A stretch of 64,000 nt of DNA, taken from contig MVAQ01000080.1 of assembly GCA_014825775.1 (NCBI GenBank), positions 20,274 to 84,273 of the forward strand, given 5' to 3'. The notes under the pieces are model-generated. The model saw nothing but the letters and a program-made list of their open reading frames with translations, did no database searches and was not told where the DNA came from. The stretch is from Krasilnikovozyma curviuscula (Eukaryota; Basidiomycota; Tremellomycetes; Cystofilobasidiales; Mrakiaceae). The first letter of the stretch is position 1; every line of letters starts with the position of its first letter. Below are positions 34,801 to 44,968 of the stretch, piece by piece. Both the position numbers and the translations under genes were made by a program.

Positions 34801-36372
34801 CCCGACTCAGATCCAGCATCGAAAGACGGTTCTTCCATCTCCTTATCCAGCTCGTCCCCCCCATCAGCGACTGGGGGAGGAGTAGACGGAGCCGAAAGAG
34901 CAGTTTCGATCGATAGAGCCGGTTTGACATCTTCCATGGATACATCATCAGGGTGAGCGGACTGAGCTTCAGATGTAATGGATGGCTGATTATGTGGAGA
35001 AGACATTGGTGCAACATCGACTTCATTGGAGAATGTGACAGATGTTGAGAGCAGCTTGGGTGATGTGAGATGTGTTGAAGAAGGTATAGACACAGCGGGC
35101 GCTTCAAGGGCGGGAAATGTGGTCGATAAGTCTGATGAATTAGTAGAAAGGACAGTTGCAAGTAATGTTGCGGAAGTGTCTTGAGTCGCCGCAGGAGGAG
35201 TTGCAGCTTTTGGTACTTCCACATTTGTTGAGGTATCAGGGATCAGATCTTTTGATGCGTCCTTCGTGGCTGACTGTTCCGCTGCAAATGTTGTTTTTGC
35301 TTCAGCTGGAGCCGACGTTGACAGGGAAATAACAGGTTCTATCGCTGGTAGTTGTGAGCTTGGCTTCGATTGAATGTCCGAGCGAGTAGATGCTTTTGAT
35401 TCCGTCGTCGATGAAGCAGATGCTTCATGCGGTGGTATCTTCGTAGATTTCGAAACCTTGTTTGCGACTGTAGGAGGGTTTGAAGGTATGGGCTCGCTGG
35501 GTTCATCGGCTAGAGTAGTTGGTATTTCGATACTGTCTGTTGTTTCTTCTTTTTTGACTGGGGGCGGACTCAAACTAAGCCTCTGGTAAGGCAAGTCCTC
35601 AGCAGCGTCCAACGGCGCAACCGCCAACCCAATTCCACGACCAGCAGCTGAAACGTTGGTATACCCGTTTCCATAAGGTAATGTTTGAGCGTAAACAGGG
35701 GGTGGAAGCGGACGACGAGAGGGTGGTGGTGACCGTTGGTATGAGGAGCGAGGCGGTGGCGGGGGTCGATATGGAGGTCTTCCATAAGAAGGAGGTCTAC
35801 AAAAGAGATAAGAAGTTCAGGAAGAGTCTAACAAATTAAAACAAGATGCCTTGAACCTACGGATCCCTGGAGTATCGATCACGATCCCTGTAGTCCCAAT
35901 CACGATCCCTGGGATCTCTAGGCGGCAAGTAACGATCCCTGTCTCGAGGGTCCCAATCTCTGCTGTCTCTGCTATCTCTGCTATCCCTCATGTCTCGAGG
36001 ATCTCTATCCCTAAGATCCCTGTCTCGAGGGTCCCTGTCTCTGGGATCGTCCCACCGTGAGTCCCTAGGACTCTCCCACCGCCTTCGAGGTGGACTTAGT
36101 GACCGATCTCTATCATCATACCGTCGACCCGGTGGTCCTGCTCGTGATAGTAATGGTAGTGGAGGTGGACTTCTACTTCTGGTTCGACTTCGCCTTCGTA
36201 TCGGTGGTGGTGGTGGGGGTGGTCGACGAGGTAGAGAAGCTGGTCCTCCTCCCGTGGAGCTGTGGTCTGGAATCCCTGAACCTGGACCGAATCTTGATGG
36301 ACCTGGACGACTAGTGCTGGATTGAGGGGAGAGGGACCGCCGAGAGGGTATATAGGGAGAGGGAGAGGCCAT
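31866..36372 (-). CDS. SNT1: Snt1/NCoR-type SANT-domain corepressor of a Set3-like complex (1,432 aa)
   Basis: Chromatin scaffold of the Set3/SMRT-type histone deacetylase complex. Exons: 36372-35861, 35796-33830, 33762-32822, 32744-31866, all phase-consistent. Residues 1-170 are a Pro/Arg-rich region followed by an RD-rich repeat. Disordered Ser/Thr/Pro sequence follows, then a coiled segment (AAELQKAQRLKEEYKRLNDE). The first SANT domain is DGTWTQEEQEIFNKKF...KQFGKIAEYLPNKTATQVV and the second is SSYWSMTEKVAFVTAVSTYG...WIAISKFM...TPVQVRNYF, the paired arrangement diagnostic of Snt1 and NCoR. The C-terminus contains GINIMSLLN, a short motif commonly seen at this position in fungal homologues. 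The first SANT domain is split by an intron at the G of KQFG. An intervening basic region (GSGRKRGSGRPRGSGGK) has AT-hook-like GRP cores. Confidence 0.9.
35861..36075 (-). repeat. Minisatellite-like RD/RDPRD coding repeat in the SNT1 N-terminus
   Basis: Imperfect repeats of a unit resembling GATCCCTGTCTCGAGGGTCC (plus-strand view) encode DPRDRD, DSRD and YRDRD units on the minus strand. Unit length is mostly 9-18 nt, with internal homogenisation. Confidence 0.8.
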
Positions 36373-37275
36373 TGCTAGAGCAGAAGGGAAAAAATGACAA
36401 TGTCAGCGAAAGGGGGTTATTTCTCCAAGTGTCAAGAGCCATTGCCCTGGGCCAAATCCAGCATCCATTTTCTGATTCCCGAATACTCGGTGAGTGTCCT
36501 TGGAAGTGTTAAAATCCAAACTGAATGCAGTTGAAAGAATTCTTGACAGCAATCCATCCTCCTCGGTTGTTTTTCGAGTCTGTGACGACCTGGGTATCCA
36601 GCCTGATCCCTAACAACACCAAACCTTCCATTCCAATATTCTACAATGATTCGGAGTGGGGTTCAACACGGTGACAGCGTCTCAGACTGCTGCTCCCAGT
36701 GTCCTCAGTAGAGTCGCAGAAAGCAACAATACCGTTTCCATCCAACCGTGCTCACCAGCCCTGCTCTCCAGATCAATGCCAAATGATTCTCTACTATCAT
36801 TCTCGTACCGACTCTAGTTACGTCCTTTGTGGTCATTTGGAAGAGGAGATTCCTAAAATGTTCTTCCTGCCCAAAAGCGGAACGCAATGCAGAAAAAACT
36901 ACCAACCTTTCACACGCCTAAGCAATCCTACTACTCCCTAGGATATAGTACAGTAGCTGCCAGGTGGAGAGCTAGCTGGTATCGATTGACGTGATATTTG
37001 ATAGTGTTTTGGTTGCTGTCTCACTGTTCCTCAGGCACGACTTCGAGGGAGGGTTGTTCGGCGCTCGCAAAATCGGTTAGTCGCATGGGACGGAAAAAGA
37101 TAACGCGACGACAGCTGTCGCACTGTGGTACTTGCTGGATGATTAATTGCTGGATGATAGATCAATACACTGTTCAAATTGATCCTATAGATAAGTAACA
37201 TGATATGCGGTACACGAAAGGACATGACAGACGTGAAAATGTGCGTGGGGGTTATCTAATGTGAACAGGGTATCA
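36373..37275. other. Intergenic: upstream of SNT1 and 3' flank of the GEN1-like gene
   Basis: About 0.9 kb. Open frames on both strands (for example around 36699-36941) start at non-ATG codons and have no domain resemblance. I see no gene. The SNT1 promoter is expected near 36400-36700. Confidence 0.4.
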
Positions 37276-40200
37276 CTAATCGCTGCAAAGGTCGATGATC
37301 TCGCCACTTGATTTCGGCCGCTTCTTGAAAACTGTAGGTTCAGAGCTCTGAGTATCCCAAACAGGCGGATCATCATTACTGCTACTTCCTACGACGCTCT
37401 GTTCCCCATCTGCACGAGCGCCTGTTCGAGAGAGCCTAGCTTCGACGAAGGTCGAGTCTGCACGGATCTTGGAACAGGATAGTGATTTTGATGGATTGAC
37501 GTGCATCGCAAGGGATGCTAGAGAAGGTTGCTTTGATGTTGTGGGCTCAGGAGTTGAAGACAGCTCGATGGGAACAGAGCGCGACGCTTTGGAGGTGGTG
37601 GATTGTTTAATTCCAGAAGGCCCAGATTTGGAGGACGAAGAGGATACTCGAGCTAATGGGTTCTTTGAGGGCGGAGGGTTGAGTGTAGTTGACGATGTAA
37701 CATGTTGCTGGAGAGGAATAGACAACGTTGTTTTCTTTTGTTTCTTCTTAACGAGCGATTTGATGGGTAGTACTTTGTCATCATCATCATCTGACGAGAT
37801 GATGATCGGCAACTCATTTCGGGGTGGGACCTTCCACCCAGTATTTTTTCCAGGTGGGGGCACATCCCCTTCCTCGATGTCGACGTCACCCTTGACGATT
37901 GTCTTTACTACAGCCGACATCACCTGTCTACGGTTCGTTGACTTCGATCGAGCCCTCGCTGATGTGGTAGCAGATATTGAATCTAGCATCGCCGCCCTTC
38001 TCGCCCTCTCCATCTCCTTCTCAACCTCCCTCTTGTTCATCTTTGGGAGGTGAAACTGGTCATTCAGAATTTTGCCATTCTCACTCGTCCTGAAAATTAC
38101 ATCGAGACTCTCCATAGACTCGTCAGACTCGTACCCGTCGTACTCTGGCAGCATCTTGGCTCGGTATTCGCTGTCCTCCTTCCTTCTCGTCGTAGATTTC
38201 TTGGGCGAGTCTTCAGGCAGCGATTTGAAAACCTTTGCTGGTGGTGATTCTGAATCAGCCGAGTCAAAATTAGCGATGTCACTGTCAATAGGTGTTGCTG
38301 CTGATTTCGATGGACCGGCAAGGGCAGTGGTTGAGAAAACGCCTTGCGGAATTGAGGAGTACGCTTTGGCGGAAGATGATGAAGCAGTGAGAGAGCTTGA
38401 TCCACTGTTCTTGAAGTATCCAGAGATTCTTCTTTGGGCAAATGGTATAGTTGCGGCCGCTGATTTCTTCGTTTTCTTCTGCGGGGACTCCCCAGCTGCT
38501 GAGGTTGACTTGGATCGTTTAAACTTCTTTTCCTCGGCGCCCTTCTTCTTCTTCTCCTTGGCAGAAACCATATCATTGAAATCGTCAACGAGATCAGGGG
38601 TAATTTGTTCCATGAGATACCCAGGTACATAGACTGGGAAATCGCCCATCGCGTTCGCATTGAAGCCTTTGGAACTCTTGGAGGGCCCGCTGTCTTCCCC
38701 ATCCTCATCCCCGATTTCCAGATCCGACGAGGCTTCAGCTCTCAGATGCGGATCGCTCGCAGATTTCTTACACGATCGAGGAATTGCTCGAGGTGGTGCA
38801 GAGGGTGAAGACATTCCTTCCAGAGCCCAAGTGTTGAAGAGAGTCGGCGAGAAGAGGACACGGTACTCCAACATGTTTCCTGTTGAAATATGGGGCTTTC
38901 GAACGCGCTGGATCTTTTTGAGGTGCTGGACGTTAGTCCCCTTTCCGAGCTGCTTGTCCTCCTCCCGAATATCCTTCAGTGCTCTTTGAATAATCTCCCC
39001 CTGATCAAGACCCATTCCAGAGTAAACAGCGCTCTTCTCGAGGATCCTCAACCGTTGGCTCTCCATCTGATAGAAGAGGTCTCTCACAATTACTCCGTTC
39101 CTGCCAATAGACGAGCCACTCCACGCGATTGATCCAAGCTTCTTCAGAAGGATTCCTTGGCCGTAAAGAGACTCTTGCTCAGGGTGAGTCCAGTAGAATT
39201 TCTGCTCCGCTAAACGAGCGAGATTTCTGACTCTGTCGGCAGTCGGATAGTTCTTGAAGGCAGCTGGAATGAGCCGCTCAACACCAGGGAACAGGCCATG
39301 GGGTTTCGGAGTCTCGGGGTTGTATGATGTTGCTGGTATCTGATAGTAATCCAGCACCTGAATATCGGGGAAGTCGCCTTTCGCGGCGACCGATTTTAGG
39401 GTTTTGGCCATTGCTGGATTCCTCTGGCCCAAAACTCCCATGGAGTTAGTTTCTAATTCTTTGACCATATCGGGAACCCATTGGTCCCTGAGCCAGGCAT
39501 TCAATTCGGGCGGGTGCATTGTGTGATAAGCCTCGAGTAAACTTTCGCCAAAGCCGCATTTCGCCAGGCCAAGCGCTGTTGAGGGACCGCAACCACGGAG
39601 ACCAGCTTCGTTATAGTCGCCACCGCTGAGCAATGCTATGAAAGTCATTCCCCTTGAAGTGAGAACTGGTTGTCTGTTGAGGATATCGATCGAGGAGAAA
39701 GTGATGTATTGCAGATTGTCTTTGGCCGACGATGGCTCGGGAGTTTTGGACTTCCCGGCTTGTGATAACGTTGAAGTAGCAGATGATACTCTAGCAGCTG
39801 CAATACTTCCTGTGAGTGTTTTTGAAGGGCTTGGAAGAACGGAAAGATCGTCAGCCATAGCTCGCGAGGGGTGGTTATGCGCAACACTTCAACGAAAGGT
39901 GTTTCGAGCCTTCGGACTTACTTTCTGAGAAACTTTTGTCCACCAAACACCAAGAAGTCTACATCATCTGTCAGAGCCCAATCGATCTCCCCTCTCTTCT
40001 GCAGCTCCGCAAGCTCCGCCTCTGCTTCACCGGGTGCTGTCCAGACTGGCCATCCGAACACATCTCTAACCATGCTCTTCAAATCTTCGGCTTCTCTGTG
40101 GGTGCCATTGTAGTGTTGAGTTTGACCCCGTTTAGTTGGTGGGCGGTGTGGACCGTCGAAGACGAGCAGCGGGGTGAGAGGCATTGGAAGGAATTTTGAG

Positions 40201-40727
40201 AGACGATAGAAGAGCTGTCGGATATCTGATTGAAATGTTTCAAGTCCAACGCATCATATCGATGTCAGGTGGGGTATTCAAAGCTGAGGAAGATAATTTG
40301 GATCGATGAGGCGTATCGACTACGAACCTGGATTTGGACCTATGTTGTCTTTTCCATCTAAGTCCTTGACATGAAACAACCAAAGACTGCCGAATAACGA
40401 TATGTGATATTAGAGAAATAAGCGTCAGCAGAAGTTCGATGCTCTAGAGCCTATGCGTCGACCGGGTAGACTTCTCGTCCAACTTTCCTCTATCCATCCC
40501 ATTGCGCATCTCATCCTCCCGAACTTTTCAACGGAACGACCCACCAGCACCATCCAATAACCAATCAGTACTCACGAAGCATCAACTCCAACTCTTAAGA
40601 AGCACCGGTGCTCAGACCATTCAGGGTGCTTCTTTCGAGTCTCATGATAATGGTCCCACGCGAGTTTCGCCAATGAGTGGGCCTGAGAATCGGGTAGGAG
40701 ATGGTCCCAGAGCCCTGAAACGCCCAT
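37276..40727 (-). CDS. GEN1/Yen1-type XPG-family Holliday junction resolvase (1,022 aa)
   Basis: Structure-selective nuclease that cuts four-way junctions late in mitosis or meiosis. Exons: 40727-40576, 40386-40328, 40225-39922, 39829-37276. The XPG N-domain begins MGVSGLWDHLLP and continues RVGVDASLWLFH and PLLVFDGPHRP. The I-domain has PGEAEAELAELQKRGEIDW followed by TDDVDFLVFG, including the acidic catalytic residues. The helix-hairpin-helix region reads FIALLSGGDYNEAGLRGCG. The C-terminal half is disordered and Ser/Lys-rich and contains PQKKTKK (nuclear localisation-like), QRRISGYFKN, and two SUMO-interaction-like motifs, LPIIISSDDDDD and, at the very end, EIIDLCSD. An ATG inside the third intron (about 39858) is not the start. 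It is close to GEN1/Yen1, and FEN1 or XPG are less likely given domain spacing and tail. Confidence 0.92.
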
Positions 40728-42765
40728 TCTGCCCGGCTGAAGATCGCCAATGGAAGGGAAGAAGGGGACCGGCCCAGGAGGAGAGGGGGGAGGGGGGTTG
40801 CACTGAGGAGCGGGGACGACGAAGGTTTGGGTAGAACGAAGTACGACATCAATATAATGATAGAGTAATCATTGTTCACTCTGTTGCTTACCCAAAATTG
40901 AGGTTTCTCTGGCTCCCAAGAAATGACCGTTTAGTTTGTCCTTAATTGCCAGGCGGAAGCGGGGTGAATATTGAAAATCACGACAAAATTACAATAGCCT
41001 CAAAGATGTCCTTAGCTGATAGACAAATACTTCCAGTAGTGCCACTTTGTAAGATATCCTTAACAGTAACTAGAATAGGTCAGTCGAGTTTAATGTTGCG
41101 CAATTATTCCTTTGCTCGATCGCTTTTGCCGCCTTTCCTCTAGCAAAGAATACAATGCAAGAAACTTATTCATTGACCTGATCAGATACTGTTTCAAGTT
41201 GAATAGCTTCAGTATAACTTACGAGTAGCCGGTTAGCCGCTACAACGTTACCCTTTTTCGAAACAGATCCATCCCTCCACTTCAGTTGCCAATGATAAAA
41301 TGAATCATTCTTGGTTCAGTGCAGCATTCTGGACGCTGGAAATGCTTCAAATATACACAAAAGTAGGTTTTAGTCACCAAGAGCATTTGACTACTCTAGG
41401 AAGTTTCGTAATAGAGGCGTATTCAAAAATTGAGAGCATTGTTTTGATATATACGGCTTCAGGGACTGAGATCGAATTTGTCGAGATTTTTCATCACTTC
41501 TTTGAGTAAAAGACTTTGAATTTTTTACTCTTCATCGAGTCCACCTAGTTTTCTGTAGGTCTTTTGTTAAAAACTTGCGATATCAACTTGTCAAATCTCT
41601 CAAACGACCATCGGGTTCATTCTTCAGTGAAATCCCTGTGTCCTTGAACGGCGCAACTACCGATCTCGCAGCTGTCATCAAAGATTTTAGCGTTCTTGGA
41701 GCGCGGTTAAATATGAGTGAAGCCAAAATGCATATTATTTGTCTGATGGAACAAGGACCTGTAGGCGCAATCATTGAATAACTCGTCGTAGTCGTCCCTG
41801 AAGGAAACAGCGTTCCAAAAACTTCGGGGAGTGAAGATACCGAGATGGACAACAAGATTTGGATTAACAAAATGATACACTTTTTTTCTGGTTCCAGAAC
41901 CGTGGTGAATGCTGATTGTAAATGAGTACAAAACACCAGCAAGCCTCAACTTTCAAGTTTCTGGTGTCGAGATCTGCCTTTTTCATGATTCAACACAGCT
42001 CTTCTTCAGCTTCAGCCTCTCTTTCCTTTCTGGTACGAAACCTTCGTTTCGATTCAATTGAGCCTTTTGGAGACCCGGACGATGTTGGTACCTGACGCTG
42101 ATGATAGGAAGACGGCAAGTTGGAGGATATTGAGAACTGTTTGATCAGGAAGTGCTTCGTCACTTATGATGAAGTTGATAGTTACACCGATTCATAGGTA
42201 AGGATCATAAATACTGCAACTAGGAGGGACCACTTGACAGAACAAGCAGGCGTATAGATGAAGATGGGCAATGCTCGTGCACTAACAATATAAACAAGTT
42301 CCTCCCATTCGCATTGTTAGGTCAAGACTCGACGCTGAAATAACAGATACCTTGTGTAAATCTGTAAATAATACATCAATATTGTTAAGGGCCTAAGAGC
42401 GTGAAGCTGGTGCTATCGTCCAGAGAGAGAATTAGTGGGGTGCTGGTGGGAGGATGCAGCTAACCCTGTGAGACAGCTGAAGCACCCAAATGTCTTCAGA
42501 AAACTACCAAGATAAGGAATAAGGATTCCAAAATGACTACCACGTATAAGGCTGCTATTCAGAACAGGTGAGTCGCTTCGACGCCGAACAGCCTTGCGGC
42601 TGGGTTTGCTGACTTCCCACCAGCAGCCACCGTCTTGCAAAGAAGCCCTCGGATTTATCCTTTCCAGTCTGTTCGAACAGATTGGAAGTACAATCAGCTT
42701 ACTGATCCCAAGATCATTCAGCATTTTGTTAAAAACCTGAGCTTAATCAAATCAATCGAACAAGC
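40728..42765. other. Gene-poor, AT-richer region
   Basis: The first part should be the promoter of the nuclease gene, and 42400-42765 the promoter and leader of the Bet4 gene. The middle (about 41100-42400) has more A/T than the flanks and short broken open frames, including the relic listed separately. No intact gene, inverted repeats or transposase was recognised. Confidence 0.4.
41575..41925 (+). pseudogene. Possible decayed coding fragment
   Basis: A reading frame with protein-like composition (SGSFFSEIPVSLNGATTDLA, SEAKMHIICLMEQGPVGAII) is interrupted by one TAA at 41779-41781 and then continues in the same frame for about 47 codons (LVVVVPEGNSVPKTSGSED...) to a TGA near 41925. There is no ATG at its head; a possible upstream exon at 41300-41365 ends at a GTAGGT donor. 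Family not recognised. It could be a gene remnant, or a real gene with an intron I did not resolve. Confidence 0.3.
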
Positions 42766-44312
42766 ATGGTTAGCCACTTCAATCGCATACTTTCCAGTGT
42801 ATGACCAGAATTTTTATCTAATTCTATCTCTACTGTATAGCACGGTGTCAAGAGAACTAGAAGGGCTGATCCAGCTGTGGTTGCAGCTCAGCAGCAGAAG
42901 GAAAAAACGAAGATTAACCAGATTGTCACCGTCATCGACCAGTTGCTTGAGTTGGTGAGCTATATCTTCGTTTCACGATCAGGATTTCCTTTCATGATGT
43001 TGGTGAGAATGGAGGGAGAGGAGCCTGCTGAAAACCTGAATCATATCGTGCACAACCCTTCAACGCCTGCTGGAAACTCCCCACCTCACCCCTGCCTCAG
43101 AAACCAGTCTGACCACTTCTTTATCTTTCTTGTTCTTATTCATTCAGAACGAGAAAGAAGATTATTCAGCCCAGAATCTTGATATCACCACTAAAGCACT
43201 GCAGCTGAATCCAGAACTCTACACAGCTTGGAACTTTCGTCGACAGATCTTCCTTCATGGAGTCTTTCCCAACAGGTAAAGTCTAAATTCCTGGTTCCAT
43301 ATATCAGTTTACTCTCTGATATCTTGATTTTATAACGATCTAGCAATCCCTCCGAAATTCACCAGCTCCTAGTCAACGACGTCAACACGACCACCATGTT
43401 CCTCCTCAAATTTCCGAAAGTGTACTGGATATGGACGCATAGAAAGTGGTGTCTGGGAAATATCCCAGCCGACGAAGATGGAAGGTGGATCGCTGAGGCT
43501 TGGACGGGAGATTTGAAGCTGGTCGAGATGATGTTGACCAAGGATGCGAGGAACTGTAAGCATTTTCGACCCATTCCTCTGTCACAATGTTGAATTAGTT
43601 TTCGACACTTCTTTCGCCCCTCTTACTGGGACCAGTCCATGCTTGGAACTACCGTCGACATCTCCTCTCCAACATTCCACCATCTCTCCGACAGACCTAC
43701 ACTCCCCAGACTGAGCTCTCCTACACAAAGACAAAGATTGAAGCCAATTTCTCTAATTTCTCAGCGTGGCATCAGCGTACAAAGCTCTACGGTGCTCTCT
43801 TCTCAGGCTCAGAGGCGTTCAAGTTCGAAGGTGATGATATATCGAAGGATGTTGCCGGTGATAGACAAGAAATGAACTCCGAGGAGAAGCAGAAGATCTT
43901 GGATGAAGAATTTGAGCTTGTACTGAAGGCTATCTGGACAGATCCTGCCGATCAGAGTGCATGGTTGTACCACCGTTGGCTCGTGCTACAAAGTAAGTCA
44001 GCTTCAATTTTCTTCCCGTACTCATCGTTGCTTAACGTATACGATTTTCTTCTTTTAGCTTCCAATGTAAACGACGCCCTCACCCGAGAAATAAGGAATA
44101 TCAAGGATCTTTTGGAGGAAGAACCAGATTCGAAATGGGCGCTCGATACGGCTGTATACTTCACTTCGCGACTCCTCCCGACAACGGCTGACAAGAAGGA
44201 GAAGGAGTCAATGAAGAACGAGTGTGTTGTGTGGTTGGACAAACTGATGACAGTAGATTCGTGGAGGATGAGGAGGTATGAGAGTTTGAAGAAAGATATT
44301 GAGGGGATGTAG
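42766..44312 (+). CDS. BET4: Rab geranylgeranyltransferase alpha subunit (Bet4)
   Basis: Alpha subunit of the type II enzyme that attaches geranylgeranyl groups to Rab GTPases presented by Rab escort protein. Exons: 42766-42768 (ATG only), 42841-42954, 43148-43275, 43344-43555, 43636-43992, 44059-44312, phase-consistent and giving 355 residues. The N-terminus MHGVKRTRRADP matches the family's MHG(R/V)K start, which fixes the unusual first exon. Prenyltransferase alpha-helical repeats follow with the typical W-N-x-R-R pattern: YTAWNFRRQIF, VYWIWTHRKWCL, FHAWNYRRHLL, FSAWHQRTKLY and SAWLYHRWLVL. No C-terminal LRR domain is present, as in yeast Bet4. The length is close to other fungal Bet4 proteins. 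The neighbours are unrelated. Confidence 0.95.
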
Positions 44313-44968
44313 CGGACTTTCCACCGTTCCACTTTATTGATTGTATACGCAGCTCTTGGCTTTATTTTCGTACTAAGATTACTTGCAATAGTTTTTTATC
44401 ACTAACGAAGTTCGCAGACCGCCTTTCGCCGCCCCAGAGCTTGAGAACTTTCTTCACCTTTCGATGATTGGCTTCAGCCATCTTAGGCTACTAACGTTGT
44501 CTTTCTCTTTGCGAAGGTCTGAATAAAGGTGGAATAGGAAACTATAATGATAAGAAAATCGAGAGATTGGAGGACCAATAGTCCGCAATGCCAAACTCTC
44601 CATCTTCAACTGTTACGGTATCTTTCTCAGCCAGCATCTTGCTAAGAACGTTATCATCCTATTGTCCTCGTTGCTACCTTTGACTCTATTGCCAATTGAG
44701 TCCTTGGCACCTATGAAAAAGTGATGTCTAGAGGTGAGAGAGGTGAGATTTCTTTCTATTTAAAGCGAAAGTAAGTAGATGAATGCGCGATGCATTTGAA
44801 TCCTCTTCCAATATCGAGGCCAAGGGATATTTTAACGAAAGCATCTAAAAAAAAACGCCAACCAAACACGAGGTCACACGACTCGAGCTTTGTTTCACCT
44901 CTTGCGTACTTAGAAGCTCTTTGATGAGAGCATCAAACCAGTCAAACGCTTGAGATAACATTCAATTC
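44313..44968. other. Convergent intergenic region (3' flanks)
   Basis: About 650 bp between the stop codons of two convergent genes. No open frame of note. Both transcripts should end here. Confidence 0.4.

Noticed and set aside
36699..36941. Possible small plus-strand gene upstream of SNT1
   Set aside because: The frame starts with GTG, has no splice-consistent extension and no recognisable composition; treated as intergenic.
39645..39887. ATG (MADDLSV...) as the start of the nuclease gene at 39858
   Set aside because: The XPG N-domain with MGVSGLW is found upstream at 40727 and joins in frame by skipping this ATG, which lies inside the third intron.
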